Shown piece after piece: positions 38,580-47,378 of a stretch of DNA of 64,000 nucleotides (position 1 is the first letter of the stretch; each line of letters starts with the position of its first letter). Position numbers and translations under genes: made by a program. Below the pieces are notes generated by a model. That model saw nothing but the letters and a program-made list of their open reading frames with translations. It was not told the DNA's origin and did no database searches. The stretch is from Variovorax sp. MHTC-1 (GTDB lineage: Bacteria; Pseudomonadota; Gammaproteobacteria; Burkholderiales; Burkholderiaceae_C). Where the stretch lies: NCBI RefSeq assembly GCF_003984645.1, contig NZ_RWKI01000004.1, forward strand, positions 310,001 through 374,000, read 5' to 3'.

Positions 38580-39506
38580 TCAGCTCAGCTTGTCCCGCCG
38601 CGGCATGTCTGCGCCGCGACGCGAACAGGTGATCGCGGCGGCGCGGGCGGCAAAGCCCAGCAGGTCGGCGAGCGACGCAGGGTCGAGCGCCGACAGCGCC
38701 TCGGGCGTGAGCGCATCGTGTTCGTCCAGCCAGGTCAGGAGCGCGGCCTGGAAGGTATCGCCCGCGCCGACCGTGTCCACCACCTCGGTCTCCGGCGAGG
38801 GCACCTCGGCCTGCGCCGCCCGGGTCCATGCGCTCGCCCCATGGGGACCGCGCGTCACCGCGACCAGGCTCGCGCCCCGCTCGAGCCAGCGTGCCGCCAC
38901 CTGCGGCGGCGTTTCGGCCGGATAGAGCAGCCCCAGGTCTTCGTCGCTGACCTTGACCAGGTGCGCGATCGACACCATCTGCTCGACCACCGCGCGCCAG
39001 CGCGCGAGGTCGGGCTCGACGTTGAGCCGCACGTTGGGGTCGTAGGCGATCAGCAGCCGTTCGCGCTCGCGCGCCGCCAGGGCGCGCAGCGCGCTTCCGA
39101 CCGGTTCCACCGCGAGCGCGTAGGAACCGAACTGCAGCACGCGCGCCGCTTTTGGCAGCGGCGGCAGCGTGTCGAGCGTGATCTGCCGGTCCGCCGCGCC
39201 CGTGCCGTGGAAGGCATAGCGCGGCACGCCTGCAGCGTCGACGCTGATCACGCTGAGCGTGCTCGGCGCATCGCTGCGCAGCACCAGCGAGGTATCGACG
39301 CCTTCGTCGCGCAGCGAGGCCAGCAGGCGCTCTCCGCAGGCATCGGTCGAGAGGCCGGCCAGGAAGGCCACCGGCCGTTCCAGCCGCGCCAGGCCTTGCG
39401 CCACGTTGAGCGGCGAGCCGCCGATGCGCGAATCGAGCGTCATGCCGGTGGCCGTCCATTCGCCCATGTAGACATCCATCAGGGCTTCGCCGCAGACCAC
39501 GAACAT
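38580..39506 (-). CDS. PfkB-family sugar kinase, fructokinase-like
   Basis: This 308-residue ribokinase-fold kinase opens MFVVCGEALMDVYMGE, with a substrate region GGSPLNVAQGLARL near 29-43 and the catalytic/anion-hole motif DTVGAGDTFQAALL near residue 245. It phosphorylates the sugar brought in by the adjacent ABC importer; fructose is the best guess. AGGGAG lies 8 bases before the ATG. It is the last gene of the minus-strand sugar operon, 22 bp after the binding protein. Confidence 0.88.
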   Translation of the reverse strand: MFVVCGEALMDVYMGEWTATGMTLDSRIGGSPLNVAQGLARLERPVAFLAGLSTDACGERLLASLRDEGVDTSLVLRSDAPSTLSVISVDAAGVPRYAFHGTGAADRQITLDTLPPLPKAARVLQFGSYALAVEPVGSALRALAARERERLLIAYDPNVRLNVEPDLARWRAVVEQMVSIAHLVKVSDEDLGLLYPAETPPQVAARWLERGASLVAVTRGPHGASAWTRAAQAEVPSPETEVVDTVGAGDTFQAALLTWLDEHDALTPEALSALDPASLADLLGFAARAAAITCSRRGADMPRRDKLS

Positions 39507-39528
39507 TGCTGTACTCCCTGTTGTGCGA

Positions 39529-40467
39529 TCAGCGTGGGGCCTGCCAGCCCTTGTAGTCCTTGACGTTCGTGCGCGTGATCAAGGTCGAGGGCAGCAGCGT
39601 CATCGGCTGGGCGGGCTTCTTGCCGTTCATGATGTCGTGCCCGATCTCGACCGCCTTCTGCGCGATCATGTACGGGTCCTGGCTGGCCGAGGCCTGCACC
39701 TGCGTGTCGCTCTTGAGCGCCGTTTCGATGTCGGGCGCGCCATCGACCGAAGTGATGACGATGTTCTTGCGGTTCAGCTGCCTGGCCGCCAGATCGGCGC
39801 CGATGGCCTGCGGATCGTTGATGGCGAACACGGCGTCGATCTTGGGGAAGCGCGTCAGGTGGTTCTGCATCACGTTGAGCCCGCCTTCGCGCGAGCCCTT
39901 GGCGTCCTGGTCGTCCGACAGGATCTTGATGTCGGGGCTCTTCTTCAGCACCGTCTTGCAGCCGTTGACGCGGTCGATCACCGCCGACACCTGCGGGCCG
40001 TTCTGGATGATCACGTTGCCCTTGCCGCCGAGCTTGTCGACGATGTACTGGCAGGCGAGCTCGCCGGCCTGCACGTTGTTGGTCTGCACGGTCGCGTCGG
40101 CGCCGTTGGCCGCCACGTCCACGCCCACCACCACGATGCCGGCCTTCTTGGCCTTCTGCAGCGCGGGCTCGATGGCCTTGGCGTCGACCGCATTGACCAG
40201 GATCATGTCCGTGCCCGAGGCGATGAAGCCGTCGATCTGCGAGAACTGCTTGTTGAGGTCGTAGTCGGCAGACAGCGCATTGACCTTGGCGTTCGGGCTG
40301 TATTGCTTCACCTTGGCTTCGGCGCCCTTGGCGAGCGAGACGAAGAAGGGATTGCCGAGCGAGCCGAGCGTGATGCCGACGCTCTTGATCTGCTTCTGCT
40401 GGGCTTGCGCCGCAGGGGCAGCGAGTGCCGCTGCGATGACGGCGAGTGCGAACAATGACTTGCGCAT
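39529..40467 (-). CDS. sugar ABC importer binding protein
   Basis: This periplasmic type I binding protein of 312 residues has a signal peptide (MRKSLFALAVIAAALAAPAA, cleavage about residue 22). Ribose/fructose-type segments are LGSLGNPFFVSLAKGAEAKV, INGFIASGTDMILVN-like (IDGFIASGTDMILVNAVD) and AINDPQAIGADLAA. The ATG at 40467 is preceded by AGGAGA; the same frame is open 48 codons further, through the ~98-bp element, to an ATG overlapping the permease stop, but that part lacks a signal peptide. The exact sugar is not determinable. Confidence 0.92.
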   Translation of the reverse strand: MRKSLFALAVIAAALAAPAAQAQQKQIKSVGITLGSLGNPFFVSLAKGAEAKVKQYSPNAKVNALSADYDLNKQFSQIDGFIASGTDMILVNAVDAKAIEPALQKAKKAGIVVVGVDVAANGADATVQTNNVQAGELACQYIVDKLGGKGNVIIQNGPQVSAVIDRVNGCKTVLKKSPDIKILSDDQDAKGSREGGLNVMQNHLTRFPKIDAVFAINDPQAIGADLAARQLNRKNIVITSVDGAPDIETALKSDTQVQASASQDPYMIAQKAVEIGHDIMNGKKPAQPMTLLPSTLITRTNVKDYKGWQAPR

Positions 40468-40506
40468 GGAAGAGTCTCCTTGGTTGCGGTGGGAAAAAGC
40501 ATTTGC

Positions 40507-40604
40507 GGGGAACACCGCGGAACCGGCTTTGCCGGGCCGCTGGTGTTGCCCCCAGCGAGGGGGTTGGAGGAGCGACACGAAGTGCGCGGAGCCTGGGGGA
40601 GGGC
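40507..40604 (-). repeat. ~98-bp hairpin element, copy 2, before the sugar-binding protein
   Basis: On the minus strand this reads like the element at 9381-9478: AGCCCTCCCCCAGGCTCC at its start, then CACTTCGTG, a CCCCC-TCGCT-GGGGG hairpin, and the CACCAGCGG / CCGCGGTG hairpin around CCGGCAAAGCCGG. It abuts the permease stop codon and precedes the binding-protein gene by 39 bp. Loop and stem bases differ between copies while pairing is kept. Confidence 0.75.
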
Positions 40605-41618
40605 TCATGTTCTGGCGGAATCTTTGCGGCGATAGCGATCGAGCGCGACGGCGCCGATGATCACCAGGCCCTTGACGATGTACTGCCAGATGTCGGAGAC
40701 GCCCATCAGGATCAAGCCGTTGGTCAGCACCGCGATGATGAGCGCGCCGATCAGCGTGCCGAGGATCGAGCCGGTGCCGCCGACGAAGCTGGTGCCGCCG
40801 AGGATGACCGCCGCGATCGCGTCCAGCTCGTACGAGGCGCCGAGCTGCAGGCCGTTGGCCGCGTAGAGCCGCGCCGAGGCCATGACCCCGCCCAGGCCCG
40901 AGAGCAGCCCGGAGGTGCAGTAGACGAAGAGCAGCACCGCCCAGACCTTGATGCCCGCCAGGCGCGCGGCCTCGGGGTTGCCGCCGACCGAGTAGATGTT
41001 CAAGCCCAGCACGGTGCGGCGCAGGATGAACCACGACAGCGCCACTACCGCGAAGGCGATGATCACCAGCCAGGGCACGCCCAGCACCTCGCCGTTGCCG
41101 ATGAAGGCGAAGGGCAGCTGCGGGTTGAACACGGTGGTGTCGTTGCCGAGCAGCCGCGCGATGCCGCGCACCGCGGTCAGCGAGCCCAGCGTCACGATGA
41201 AGGGCGGCAGCTTGACGAAGGCGATCAGCACGCCGTTGATCAGGCCGAACAGCAGCCCGCAGGCCAGGCCGGCGGCAATGCCGAGCATGCCGAACTCCGG
41301 CACGTTCGACACCAGCATCGCCACCACCGCGGAGCCTGCGAGGATCGAGCCCACCGACAGGTCGATGCCGCCGGTGAGGATCACGAAGGTCATGCCGGCG
41401 GCCAGCACGATGTTGATCGAGGCCTGCTGCGTCATGATCGACAGGTTCTGCAGGCTGAAGAAGTTGTCGCTCGCGAAGCTGAAGCCGATGCACAGCAGCA
41501 CCAGCACCGGCAGCATGCCGAGGGCACGCATGATCTCCTTGCCGGAGGCGCCGCGCAGGGCGGAGGGCAGGGCGGCGTTGTCCGGTGCCGGGATGGCGGG
41601 GGAGGTCTGCTTGGTCAT
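40605..41618 (-). CDS. sugar ABC importer permease
   Basis: This 337-residue permease of the ribose/xylose (BPD_transp_2) type has about nine to ten helices. Typical segments are ILTGGIDLSVGSILAGSAV near residue 80, ANGLQLGASYELDAIAAVIL and GGTSFVGGTGSILGTLIGA near 250-280. It pairs with the double ATPase upstream. GGAGAC lies 6 bases before the ATG, and 32 bp separate it from the ATPase gene. Confidence 0.93.
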   Translation of the reverse strand: MTKQTSPAIPAPDNAALPSALRGASGKEIMRALGMLPVLVLLCIGFSFASDNFFSLQNLSIMTQQASINIVLAAGMTFVILTGGIDLSVGSILAGSAVVAMLVSNVPEFGMLGIAAGLACGLLFGLINGVLIAFVKLPPFIVTLGSLTAVRGIARLLGNDTTVFNPQLPFAFIGNGEVLGVPWLVIIAFAVVALSWFILRRTVLGLNIYSVGGNPEAARLAGIKVWAVLLFVYCTSGLLSGLGGVMASARLYAANGLQLGASYELDAIAAVILGGTSFVGGTGSILGTLIGALIIAVLTNGLILMGVSDIWQYIVKGLVIIGAVALDRYRRKDSART

Positions 41619-41650
41619 GGGGATGTCTCCTGTTGCGCCGTTTGTTTGGC

Positions 41651-43198
41651 TCAGTGCAGAACGGGGGCGTGGATGGCGGCCGCGCCGGTGGCCAGCGCGA
41701 CGATGTTTTCCTGGGTGATGGGCAGGGCGCTCGCGCCGCCCACCTCGCCGACGAGGTGGCCTTCGCGCATCACGATCACACGGTCGCAGATGCCGACCAC
41801 CTCGGCCAGTTCGCTCGAGATCACGAGCACCGCGACGCCGCGTCGTGCCAGCTCGTCGATCAGGCGGTAGATCTCGCTCTTGGCGCCGATGTCGACGCCG
41901 CGCGTCGGCTCGTCGAGGATCAGCACCTTCGGCGCCAATTCGAGCAGCCGGGCCAGCAGCACCTTCTGCTGGTTGCCGCCGGAGAGCGAGCCTACGTTGA
42001 CCCGCGCCGAGGGCACGCGGATCGACAGCTGCGCGATCGCGTCGCGCGCGCGCTGGGCGGCGCGCTTGCCGTCCATCACGCCGCCGGCGTTCGCGTCGCG
42101 CGGGCACACCATCACGTTGATGTTGTCGCGCACCGATTGGTCGAGAAACAGGCCCTGGCCCTTGCGGTCCTCCGTGAGGTAGAGGATGCCCGAGCGGATC
42201 GCGTCGATCGGCTTGGCGATCTTCAGCAGCGCGCCGCTGCCATTCAAGGAGATCTCGCCGCCGGTGCTCGGATCGGCGCCGAAGATCAGGCGCGCCAGCT
42301 CGGTGCGGCCGGCGCCGACCAGGCCGGCCAGGCCGAGCACTTCTCCCGCATGCAGCTCGAAGCTGCAGTCGTGCACGCGCTGTCCGTCGCCGAGGCCGCG
42401 CACCGTGAGCGCGCGGTCGCCGGTGTGCTGGCCGTGGTGCTCCTTGCGGTAGAAGCCCGAGAGATCGCGGCCCACCATCATCTTCACCAGCTTGTCGCGC
42501 GAGAACTCGGCGCGCGTGAGCGTGCCGACGTAACTGCCGTCGCGCAGCACTGTGACCTCGTCGGCGAGCTCGTCGATCTCGTCCATGCGGTGGCTGATGT
42601 AGAGGATCGCCAGGCCCTCGTCGCGCAGGCGCTTGATCAGCGCGAACAGGCGGTCGGTCTCGTGCGTCGAGAGCGGCGTGGTCGGCTCGTCCATCACCAG
42701 GATGCGGCAGTCGAAGTGCACCGCGCGCGCGATCTCGACCAGCTGGCGCTGCGCGATTGAAAGCGTCGCGACGCGCGTCGCCGAGCCGAAGTCGGCGCCC
42801 AGGCGCTGCAGCGTGGCCGCGCAGGCGCTTTCCATGCCGGCGCGGTCGACCAGGCCGCCGCGTCGCAGGGCCCGGCCCATGTAGATGTTCTCGGCCACGC
42901 TGAGGTTGGGCGCGAGGCTCAGCTCCTGGTAGATCACCGAGACGCCGAGCTGCTTGGCCGCGAGCGGACCGTCGATATGGACCTGCTTGCCGTCGATCAG
43001 GATCTCGGCGCCGGGGTCGGGCATGTAGGCGCCCGACAGCACCTTCATCAGCGTCGACTTGCCGGCGCCGTTCTCGCCCATCAGTGCATGCACGTGGCCG
43101 GCGCTGGCGCGCAGCCGCACATCCTGCAGCGCCTTGACGCCGGGAAAGGTCTTGGAAATCTTGCGCAGCTCCAGCAGCGCGGGGGGTGCTTCATGCAT
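41651..43198 (-). CDS. sugar ABC importer double ATPase, RbsA-type
   Basis: This 515-residue fused ATPase has two nucleotide-binding halves. The first has Walker [10 protein letters not shown], signature [14 protein letters not shown], Walker [13 protein letters not shown] and H-loop YISHRMDE. The second has the usual degenerate Walker [10 protein letters not shown], a full LSGGNQQK signature and [15 protein letters not shown]. Fused ATPases like this serve ribose, xylose, galactose and related importers, so the system is not a close FrcA match although the kinase suggests fructose. It overlaps the ROK gene by 8 bp. Confidence 0.93.
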   Translation of the reverse strand: MHEAPPALLELRKISKTFPGVKALQDVRLRASAGHVHALMGENGAGKSTLMKVLSGAYMPDPGAEILIDGKQVHIDGPLAAKQLGVSVIYQELSLAPNLSVAENIYMGRALRRGGLVDRAGMESACAATLQRLGADFGSATRVATLSIAQRQLVEIARAVHFDCRILVMDEPTTPLSTHETDRLFALIKRLRDEGLAILYISHRMDEIDELADEVTVLRDGSYVGTLTRAEFSRDKLVKMMVGRDLSGFYRKEHHGQHTGDRALTVRGLGDGQRVHDCSFELHAGEVLGLAGLVGAGRTELARLIFGADPSTGGEISLNGSGALLKIAKPIDAIRSGILYLTEDRKGQGLFLDQSVRDNINVMVCPRDANAGGVMDGKRAAQRARDAIAQLSIRVPSARVNVGSLSGGNQQKVLLARLLELAPKVLILDEPTRGVDIGAKSEIYRLIDELARRGVAVLVISSELAEVVGICDRVIVMREGHLVGEVGGASALPITQENIVALATGAAAIHAPVLH

Positions 43199-44435
43199 TC
43201 GCTGTCTCCGGGTGGCGGGGGCGTGAACGTCCGCGCAGCACGTCCGCGCGCGGCGAGAAGTTGAAGAACATCGGCAGGCTGGCCGCGCCGATCGCACCGG
43301 CGTCGGCGCGGAAGCTGCCGCGCAGGATTCGCGGGGTCTGGCGCGCCTCAGGTGCGATCGCGCGCAGGCCTACGTCGAGGCGCTTCATGAGCTCGTCGAT
43401 CAGGCCGCTGTCGATGTCGCAGTCGATCACCACCACCGGCAGGTCGAGCACGGCCAGCGATGCGCGTGTCGACGGCACCAGCGCATCGATGCAGTCGTCG
43501 ATCCATTCGCGCACCTCGGGCCGGCTGGACTTGACGCAAGCCTCGAGGTCGGCGTGGCCGCGCACGGCGATGCCGTGGTGGCGCAGGTGGCGCGCCAGCG
43601 CGTTGAGCGAGGCGCGCGAGAGCAGGATGTCCCAGCGCCGGTCGGACAGCGGGGCCGAGGCCAGGCGGCTGGGCGGCACCGGCATCAGGCCGAGGTCGGC
43701 CGCGTTGCCGGTGGGGCCGCGCAGGCTTTCGCCGCCGATCACCGCGCCCGCGCCCAGCGCCGCGCCGATGAAGATGTAGAGGAAGTCGTTCTCCTCGCGG
43801 CCGATGCCGAAGAACAACTCGGCGATCGCAGCCGCGTTGCCGTCGTTCTCCTTGAAGACGGGCTGGTCCACGGCGCGCGCCAGCATCGCGCCGAAGTCGA
43901 CCTCGTCCCAGATGCGGAAGTCCGCCTTCAGGTCCAGCTCGCGCAGCCAGCTGCCGAGGTTGTAGGGCTGCGCCAGGCCGACGCCCATGAGCCGGCGTTG
44001 CTGCGCCGCGTCGAGCGTGGCGATCATCCGGCTCACGTCCTTCTGCACCAGCGCCAGCGCGCGGTCGGGGTGGGGCAGCAGCATGTCGTGGGCCGCGCGC
44101 GCCAGGATCTTGCCGCCGAGGTCGATCATCACGGTCTCGATGCTGGTGCGGTCCAGCCGCACGCCGATGCCGTAGGCGCCTTCGGGATTGATGCGGTAGA
44201 GCCCGGCGGGCTGGCCGCGCTGGCCTTCCTGCCGGCGGCCCGCGGGCTCGATCAGCCGCGACTCCTCGAGCGACTGCACGATGCTGCCGACGGCCGTGTT
44301 GGTGAGCTGGGCCCAGCGTGCCAAGTCGGCCTTCGACGCCTCGCCGGCCCGGCGCAGCCGCTGCAGCAGGCTGCGCTCGTTGTAGAGGCGCAGGTTGACC
44401 GAATTGGTGCCCCGACCGGGACCGGCTGTCGTCAC
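43191..44435 (-). CDS. ROK-family transcriptional repressor
   Basis: This 414-residue protein has an N-terminal winged helix (about 14-65, [20 protein letters not shown]) and a ROK sugar-binding domain ([34 protein letters not shown]). The ROK zinc motif (CxCGxxGCxE) is absent: no cysteines occur around residues 225-265. It probably senses the imported sugar and represses the operon it heads. Three downstream genes and the kinase follow on the same strand. Confidence 0.9.
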   Translation of the reverse strand: MTTAGPGRGTNSVNLRLYNERSLLQRLRRAGEASKADLARWAQLTNTAVGSIVQSLEESRLIEPAGRRQEGQRGQPAGLYRINPEGAYGIGVRLDRTSIETVMIDLGGKILARAAHDMLLPHPDRALALVQKDVSRMIATLDAAQQRRLMGVGLAQPYNLGSWLRELDLKADFRIWDEVDFGAMLARAVDQPVFKENDGNAAAIAELFFGIGREENDFLYIFIGAALGAGAVIGGESLRGPTGNAADLGLMPVPPSRLASAPLSDRRWDILLSRASLNALARHLRHHGIAVRGHADLEACVKSSRPEVREWIDDCIDALVPSTRASLAVLDLPVVVIDCDIDSGLIDELMKRLDVGLRAIAPEARQTPRILRGSFRADAGAIGAASLPMFFNFSPRADVLRGRSRPRHPETANA

Positions 44436-44474
44436 TTGGCTGTCTCCTGACCCGGGAAGGGAGTCAATTAATTA

Positions 44475-44487
44475 ATTCAAGTTGAAT
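44475..44487. promoter_or_regulatory. candidate ROK operator
   Basis: ATTCAA-G-TTGAAT is a perfect 13-bp dyad in an AT-rich patch (44465-44492, TTAATTAATTCAAGTTGAAT), 40-52 bp upstream of the ROK repressor start. AT-rich dyads with TT/AA flanks are typical for ROK-family repressors. It would control the sugar operon. Confidence 0.5.
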
Positions 44488-44671
44488 AAATAGTAGAAGC
44501 AAGCGTTGGCGCCTCAGCCAGGGGTTAACCCGGAAAAATGCAAAAAAGTATGTGTGCGGGCCTTTGCGTACCGTCGTGAAAAGGGTGCGAAAGCAAGACC
44601 GTATCGGTCAGGCAGCCCGCCTCGCGCACCCGGGGACAAACCCCTATTCCGCGCGAAAGTCGCACGAGATT

Positions 44672-44690
44672 GTTCGATCATCGATCGCAC
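44672..44690 (+). promoter_or_regulatory. PcaR-like operator before the MHS transporter
   Basis: GTTCGATCATCGATCGCAC matches, apart from four extra bases, the PcaR box GTTCGATAATCGCAC that I recall from Pseudomonas. A related box lies at the divergent promoter of the IclR gene (47238-47269). It lies 75 bp before the transporter ATG, so the PcaR-like IclR protein probably controls uptake as well as catabolism. Confidence 0.6.
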
Positions 44691-44764
44691 CCTTGTTCCG
44701 CTGCATTGCCCGCGCTCCGGCGGCGCACCTACAGTCGCCTCGCCCCTTCCCAATGGAGACACCC

Positions 44765-46174
44765 ATGAGCAAACCCCAGGCGCACGAGCCGCAAGGCCGG
44801 CACCAGTCGAAGAAAGCCGCCGCCAGCGGCTGGATCGGCTCGGCCCTCGAGTACTACGACTTCTTCATCTACGCCACCGCGGCAGCGCTGATCTTTCCGC
44901 AGATCTTCTTTCCCAAGGGCGATCCGAATATCGCCATCGTCGCCTCGCTCGCGACCTACGGCGTCGGCTACGTGGCGCGGCCGATCGGCGCCTTCTTCCT
45001 CGGCCACTGGGGCGACACCCACGGCCGCAAGCAGGTGCTGGTCCTGTGCATGTTCCTGATGGGCTTCTCGACCATCGCCGTCGGCCTCTTGCCCACCTAC
45101 GACCAGGTCGGCCTCTTGGCGCCGGTGCTGCTCGTGATCTGCCGCCTGGTGCAGGGATTCGCGGTGGCCGGCGAGATCTCGGGCGCCAGCTCGATGATCC
45201 TGGAGCACGCGCCCTTCGGACGGCGCGGCTTCTTCGCCAGCTTCACGCTGCAGGGCGTGCAGGCCGGCCAGATCCTGGCGGCGGCGGTGTTCCTGCCGCT
45301 CGCGCACTACATGCCCGAGGAAGCCTTCAACAGCTGGGGCTGGCGCATTCCCTTCCTCTTGAGCTTCATCGTCATCGTCGCCGGCTACATCATCCGGCGC
45401 GAGGTCGACGAGACGCCCGCCTTCGCCGAGGAAGGCAAGCAGAACGAGCGTCCGCGCTCGCCGATCGTCGATGCCTTCAGGTACAGCTGGAAGGACATGC
45501 TGCGCGTCGTGCTGATGGCGCTGATGAACGTGATTCCCGTGGTCGCGACCATCTTCGGCGCCGCCTATGCGGTGCAGTCCGCCTACGGCATCGGCTTCGC
45601 GAAGGACATCTACCTGTGGATCCCGGTGCTCGGCAACATCCTCGCGGTGCTGGTCATTCCGTACGTCGGTAACCTCTCGGACCGCATCGGCCGCAAGCCG
45701 CCCATCGTCTTCGGCGCGCTGGCCTCGGGCCTCTTGGCCTTCGGCTATCTCTACGCGATCAGCATCAAGAACGTGCCGTTGGCGATCTGCATGTCGCTCC
45801 TGATGTGGGGCGTTGTCTACCAGGGCTACAACGCGGTCTTCCCGAGCTTCTACCCCGAGCTGTTCCCGACCCGCACCCGCGTCTCGGCGATGGCGATCTC
45901 GCAGAACATCGGCACCGCCGCCACTGCGATGCTGCCCGCGCTGTTCGCCACAGTGGCGCCTCCGGGGGCGGCCAACATCCCGCTGATCATCGGCTCGCTG
46001 GCCTTCGGCATCACGGTCATTTCGGCACTCGCCGCGCTGAGCGCGCGCGAGACCTACCGTGTCCACATGAACGATCTCGGCAATCCCGACGCGGTGCCGG
46101 TGCCGAAGCCGGAGTATGAGCGCATGCGGGAGCAGACGCTGGCCGACGCGCGGTTGGCGAAGGCCGCGGCCTAG
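44765..46174 (+). CDS. MHS-family MFS transporter, shikimate-type
   Basis: This 469-residue, 12-helix metabolite:H+ symporter has GWIGSALEYYDFFIYATAAA at the first helix, GHWGDTHGRKQVLVL in loop 2-3 and RLVQGFAVAGEISGASSMI in helix 4. The family includes ShiA, KgtP and ProP. Context with shikimate-type dehydrogenases and a dehydroshikimate dehydratase suggests shikimate or quinate. The ATG at 44765 has GGAG 6 bases upstream; ATG 44753 lacks one. Its stop TAG lies in the CTAG that flanks a MITE-like element. Confidence 0.88.
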   Translation: MSKPQAHEPQGRHQSKKAAASGWIGSALEYYDFFIYATAAALIFPQIFFPKGDPNIAIVASLATYGVGYVARPIGAFFLGHWGDTHGRKQVLVLCMFLMGFSTIAVGLLPTYDQVGLLAPVLLVICRLVQGFAVAGEISGASSMILEHAPFGRRGFFASFTLQGVQAGQILAAAVFLPLAHYMPEEAFNSWGWRIPFLLSFIVIVAGYIIRREVDETPAFAEEGKQNERPRSPIVDAFRYSWKDMLRVVLMALMNVIPVVATIFGAAYAVQSAYGIGFAKDIYLWIPVLGNILAVLVIPYVGNLSDRIGRKPPIVFGALASGLLAFGYLYAISIKNVPLAICMSLLMWGVVYQGYNAVFPSFYPELFPTRTRVSAMAISQNIGTAATAMLPALFATVAPPGAANIPLIIGSLAFGITVISALAALSARETYRVHMNDLGNPDAVPVPKPEYERMREQTLADARLAKAAA

Positions 46175-46431
46175 GGTCTGTTGACGCTATTTGCGGGGTC
46201 GCGAAGGCCTGCCAGGGCGGGCCAATCAAGGCGTGCGACGCCGTGCGTGCGTCGGCACGCACAAGGAGCGCAACGCCGAGTGGCGCGCCCTGGCAGGCCT
46301 TCCCTGCGGGTTGCCCAGCCAAGGGGCCGTCTGCGGCGTTGCCCGCGCTTGCAAGGCGCAAGCCTTGCAAGCGCGGGCGCCTTGCATCCAGCCCCTGGCA
46401 ACGCGATCCCCGCAAATAGCGTTAACAGGCC
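46175..46431. mobile_element. 257-bp MITE-like element flanked by CTAG
   Basis: The ends are inverted repeats (GGTCTGTTGACGCTATTT and, on the other strand, GGCCTGTTAACGCTATTT, each followed by GCGGGG). CTAG stands at both borders (46171-46174 and 46432-46435), as a 4-bp target duplication would give. The inside has a second inverted pair (GAAGGCCTGCCAGGGCG near 46203 and CGCCCTGGCAGGCCTTCC near 46283) and a 17-bp perfect hairpin. No transposase is encoded. CTAG/CTAA-type duplications are known for IS5-group elements; the family link is inferred. Confidence 0.75.
46341..46378. terminator. strong hairpin between convergent genes
   Basis: GCCCGCGCTTGCAAGGC and its exact complement form a 17-bp perfect stem closed by a GCAA tetraloop. 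It lies inside the MITE-like element between two convergent genes. There is no T-tract, so termination is not assured, but it could block read-through from both sides. Confidence 0.55.
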
Positions 46432-47217
46432 CTAGATCAAATTGCGCATCGCCTGCGCAGTTTCGCGCAGCACCGGGAGGACGCGGGCGACCGCGTCCTC
46501 GCTGCCTTCGTGGCCCATGGGCATCGTGATGTTGAGCGCGCCCACCAGCTCGCCGTGGCGGTCGCGCAGCGGCACGGCGATGCCGCGCGAATTGAGGTCC
46601 AGCTGCTGCTCCGACAGCGCCCATCCCTGTGCGCGAATGCGCGCGAGCTCGAGCTTCATGCGCTCCTTGCTCGAAATGGTGTGCGAGGTGAAGACGGTGA
46701 GCTCGTGCGTGGCCAGCCAGTGGTTGAGCTCCTCGTCGCCGCGCATCGCCAGCATCAGCATGCCGGAGGCCGTGACCTGCGCCGGCACCCGCGCGCCCAG
46801 CACGTAGCCGGTGCTCATGCTGCGGTTGGGGCCGTTGCGCGCGATGTAGACCACCTCGTCGCCGTCCATCACGCTGAGATACGCGATCTCGTGCGTGCCG
46901 GCCGCCACCCGCTGCAGAAAGGGCTGCACGATGCGCGGCAGTCGCGCCGACTCCAGGTACGACTGGCCGAGGCGCAGCACCCGCGGCGTGAGCCAGAACA
47001 GCTTGCCGTCCCCGGCCACGTAGCCCATGTGCTGCAAGGTGAGCAGATAGCGCCGCGCGGCGGTGCGCGTCATGCCGGTGCGCTGGCCGGCCTCGCTCGC
47101 CGTCATGCGCGGATGCGCGTCGTCGAAGGCCTCGATGACGGACACGCCGCGCTCCAGGCCGGCGATCCAGTCGCGCTTGTCGAGTTCGGGCGGGGCAGGG
47201 CGGGTATCGATGCTCAT
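46432..47217 (-). CDS. IclR-family regulator, PcaR/PobR-like
   Basis: This 261-residue protein has an N-terminal winged helix (about 20-80, AGQRTGMTRTAARRYLLTLQ) and a C-terminal IclR effector domain (VARNGPNRSMSTGYVLGARV region, DLNSRGIAVPLRDRHGELVG). The IDTRPAPPELDKRDWIAGLE opening resembles PcaR/PcaU/PobR proteins. It probably responds to protocatechuate, shikimate or a ketoadipate intermediate and controls the divergent catabolic operon. ATG 47217 is used; TTG 47226 would add three residues. Its TAG stop lies in the right CTAG of the MITE. Confidence 0.88.
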   Translation of the reverse strand: MSIDTRPAPPELDKRDWIAGLERGVSVIEAFDDAHPRMTASEAGQRTGMTRTAARRYLLTLQHMGYVAGDGKLFWLTPRVLRLGQSYLESARLPRIVQPFLQRVAAGTHEIAYLSVMDGDEVVYIARNGPNRSMSTGYVLGARVPAQVTASGMLMLAMRGDEELNHWLATHELTVFTSHTISSKERMKLELARIRAQGWALSEQQLDLNSRGIAVPLRDRHGELVGALNITMPMGHEGSEDAVARVLPVLRETAQAMRNLI

Positions 47218-47237
47218 TGGGGACAAACCCTGGAATC

Positions 47238-47269
47238 GTTCGATGATCGATCACGAGGGTGCGATCAAC
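47238..47269. promoter_or_regulatory. PcaR-like operator at the divergent iclR / catabolic promoter
   Basis: GTTCGATGATCGATCAC (47238-47254) is followed after GAGG by GTGCGATCAAC (47259-47269), which reads GTTGATCGCAC on the other strand. The halves face each other as an extended inverted repeat and match the box at 44672-44690. It lies 21 bp before the regulator start and about 110 bp before the first catabolic gene. Confidence 0.65.
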
Positions 47270-47378
47270 GCGCTATTTTCACGCCCCGAACTTGGATCGC
47301 GCAAGCGGGAACCCTACATTAGCGACCGTTCCTGCCAAATTGCGCGATAGCCGAACAACTCTAGAGCGAGACAGCACC

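Larger units (their letters stand above)
44436..44764. other. 329-bp divergent regulatory region
   Basis: The gene-free stretch between the ROK repressor and the MHS transporter holds an AT-rich operator-like dyad near the ROK start, a GGGGACAAACCC 12-mer at 44632-44643 that recurs at 47219-47230, and a PcaR-like box at 44672-44690. The remaining bases (about 44495-44630) show nothing I can assign. Confidence 0.6.

Noticed and set aside
40468..40611. 48-codon N-terminal extension of the sugar-binding protein
   Set aside because: It would bury the signal peptide and derives from the ~98-bp element; the AGGAGA before 40467 marks the real start.
41651..43198. Degenerate Walker A in the second half of the double ATPase as a defect
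   Set aside because: GAGRTE in the second half is the normal state of RbsA/XylG-type fused ATPases.
38580..44435. Naming the sugar importer frcRACBK (fructose)
   Set aside because: The ATPase is a fused RbsA-type protein rather than the single-domain FrcA, and the kinase specificity is not certain, so I left the symbols blank.
46191..46529. Small frames inside the CTAG-flanked element
   Set aside because: They are formed by inverted-repeat DNA; neither strand encodes a transposase-like product.
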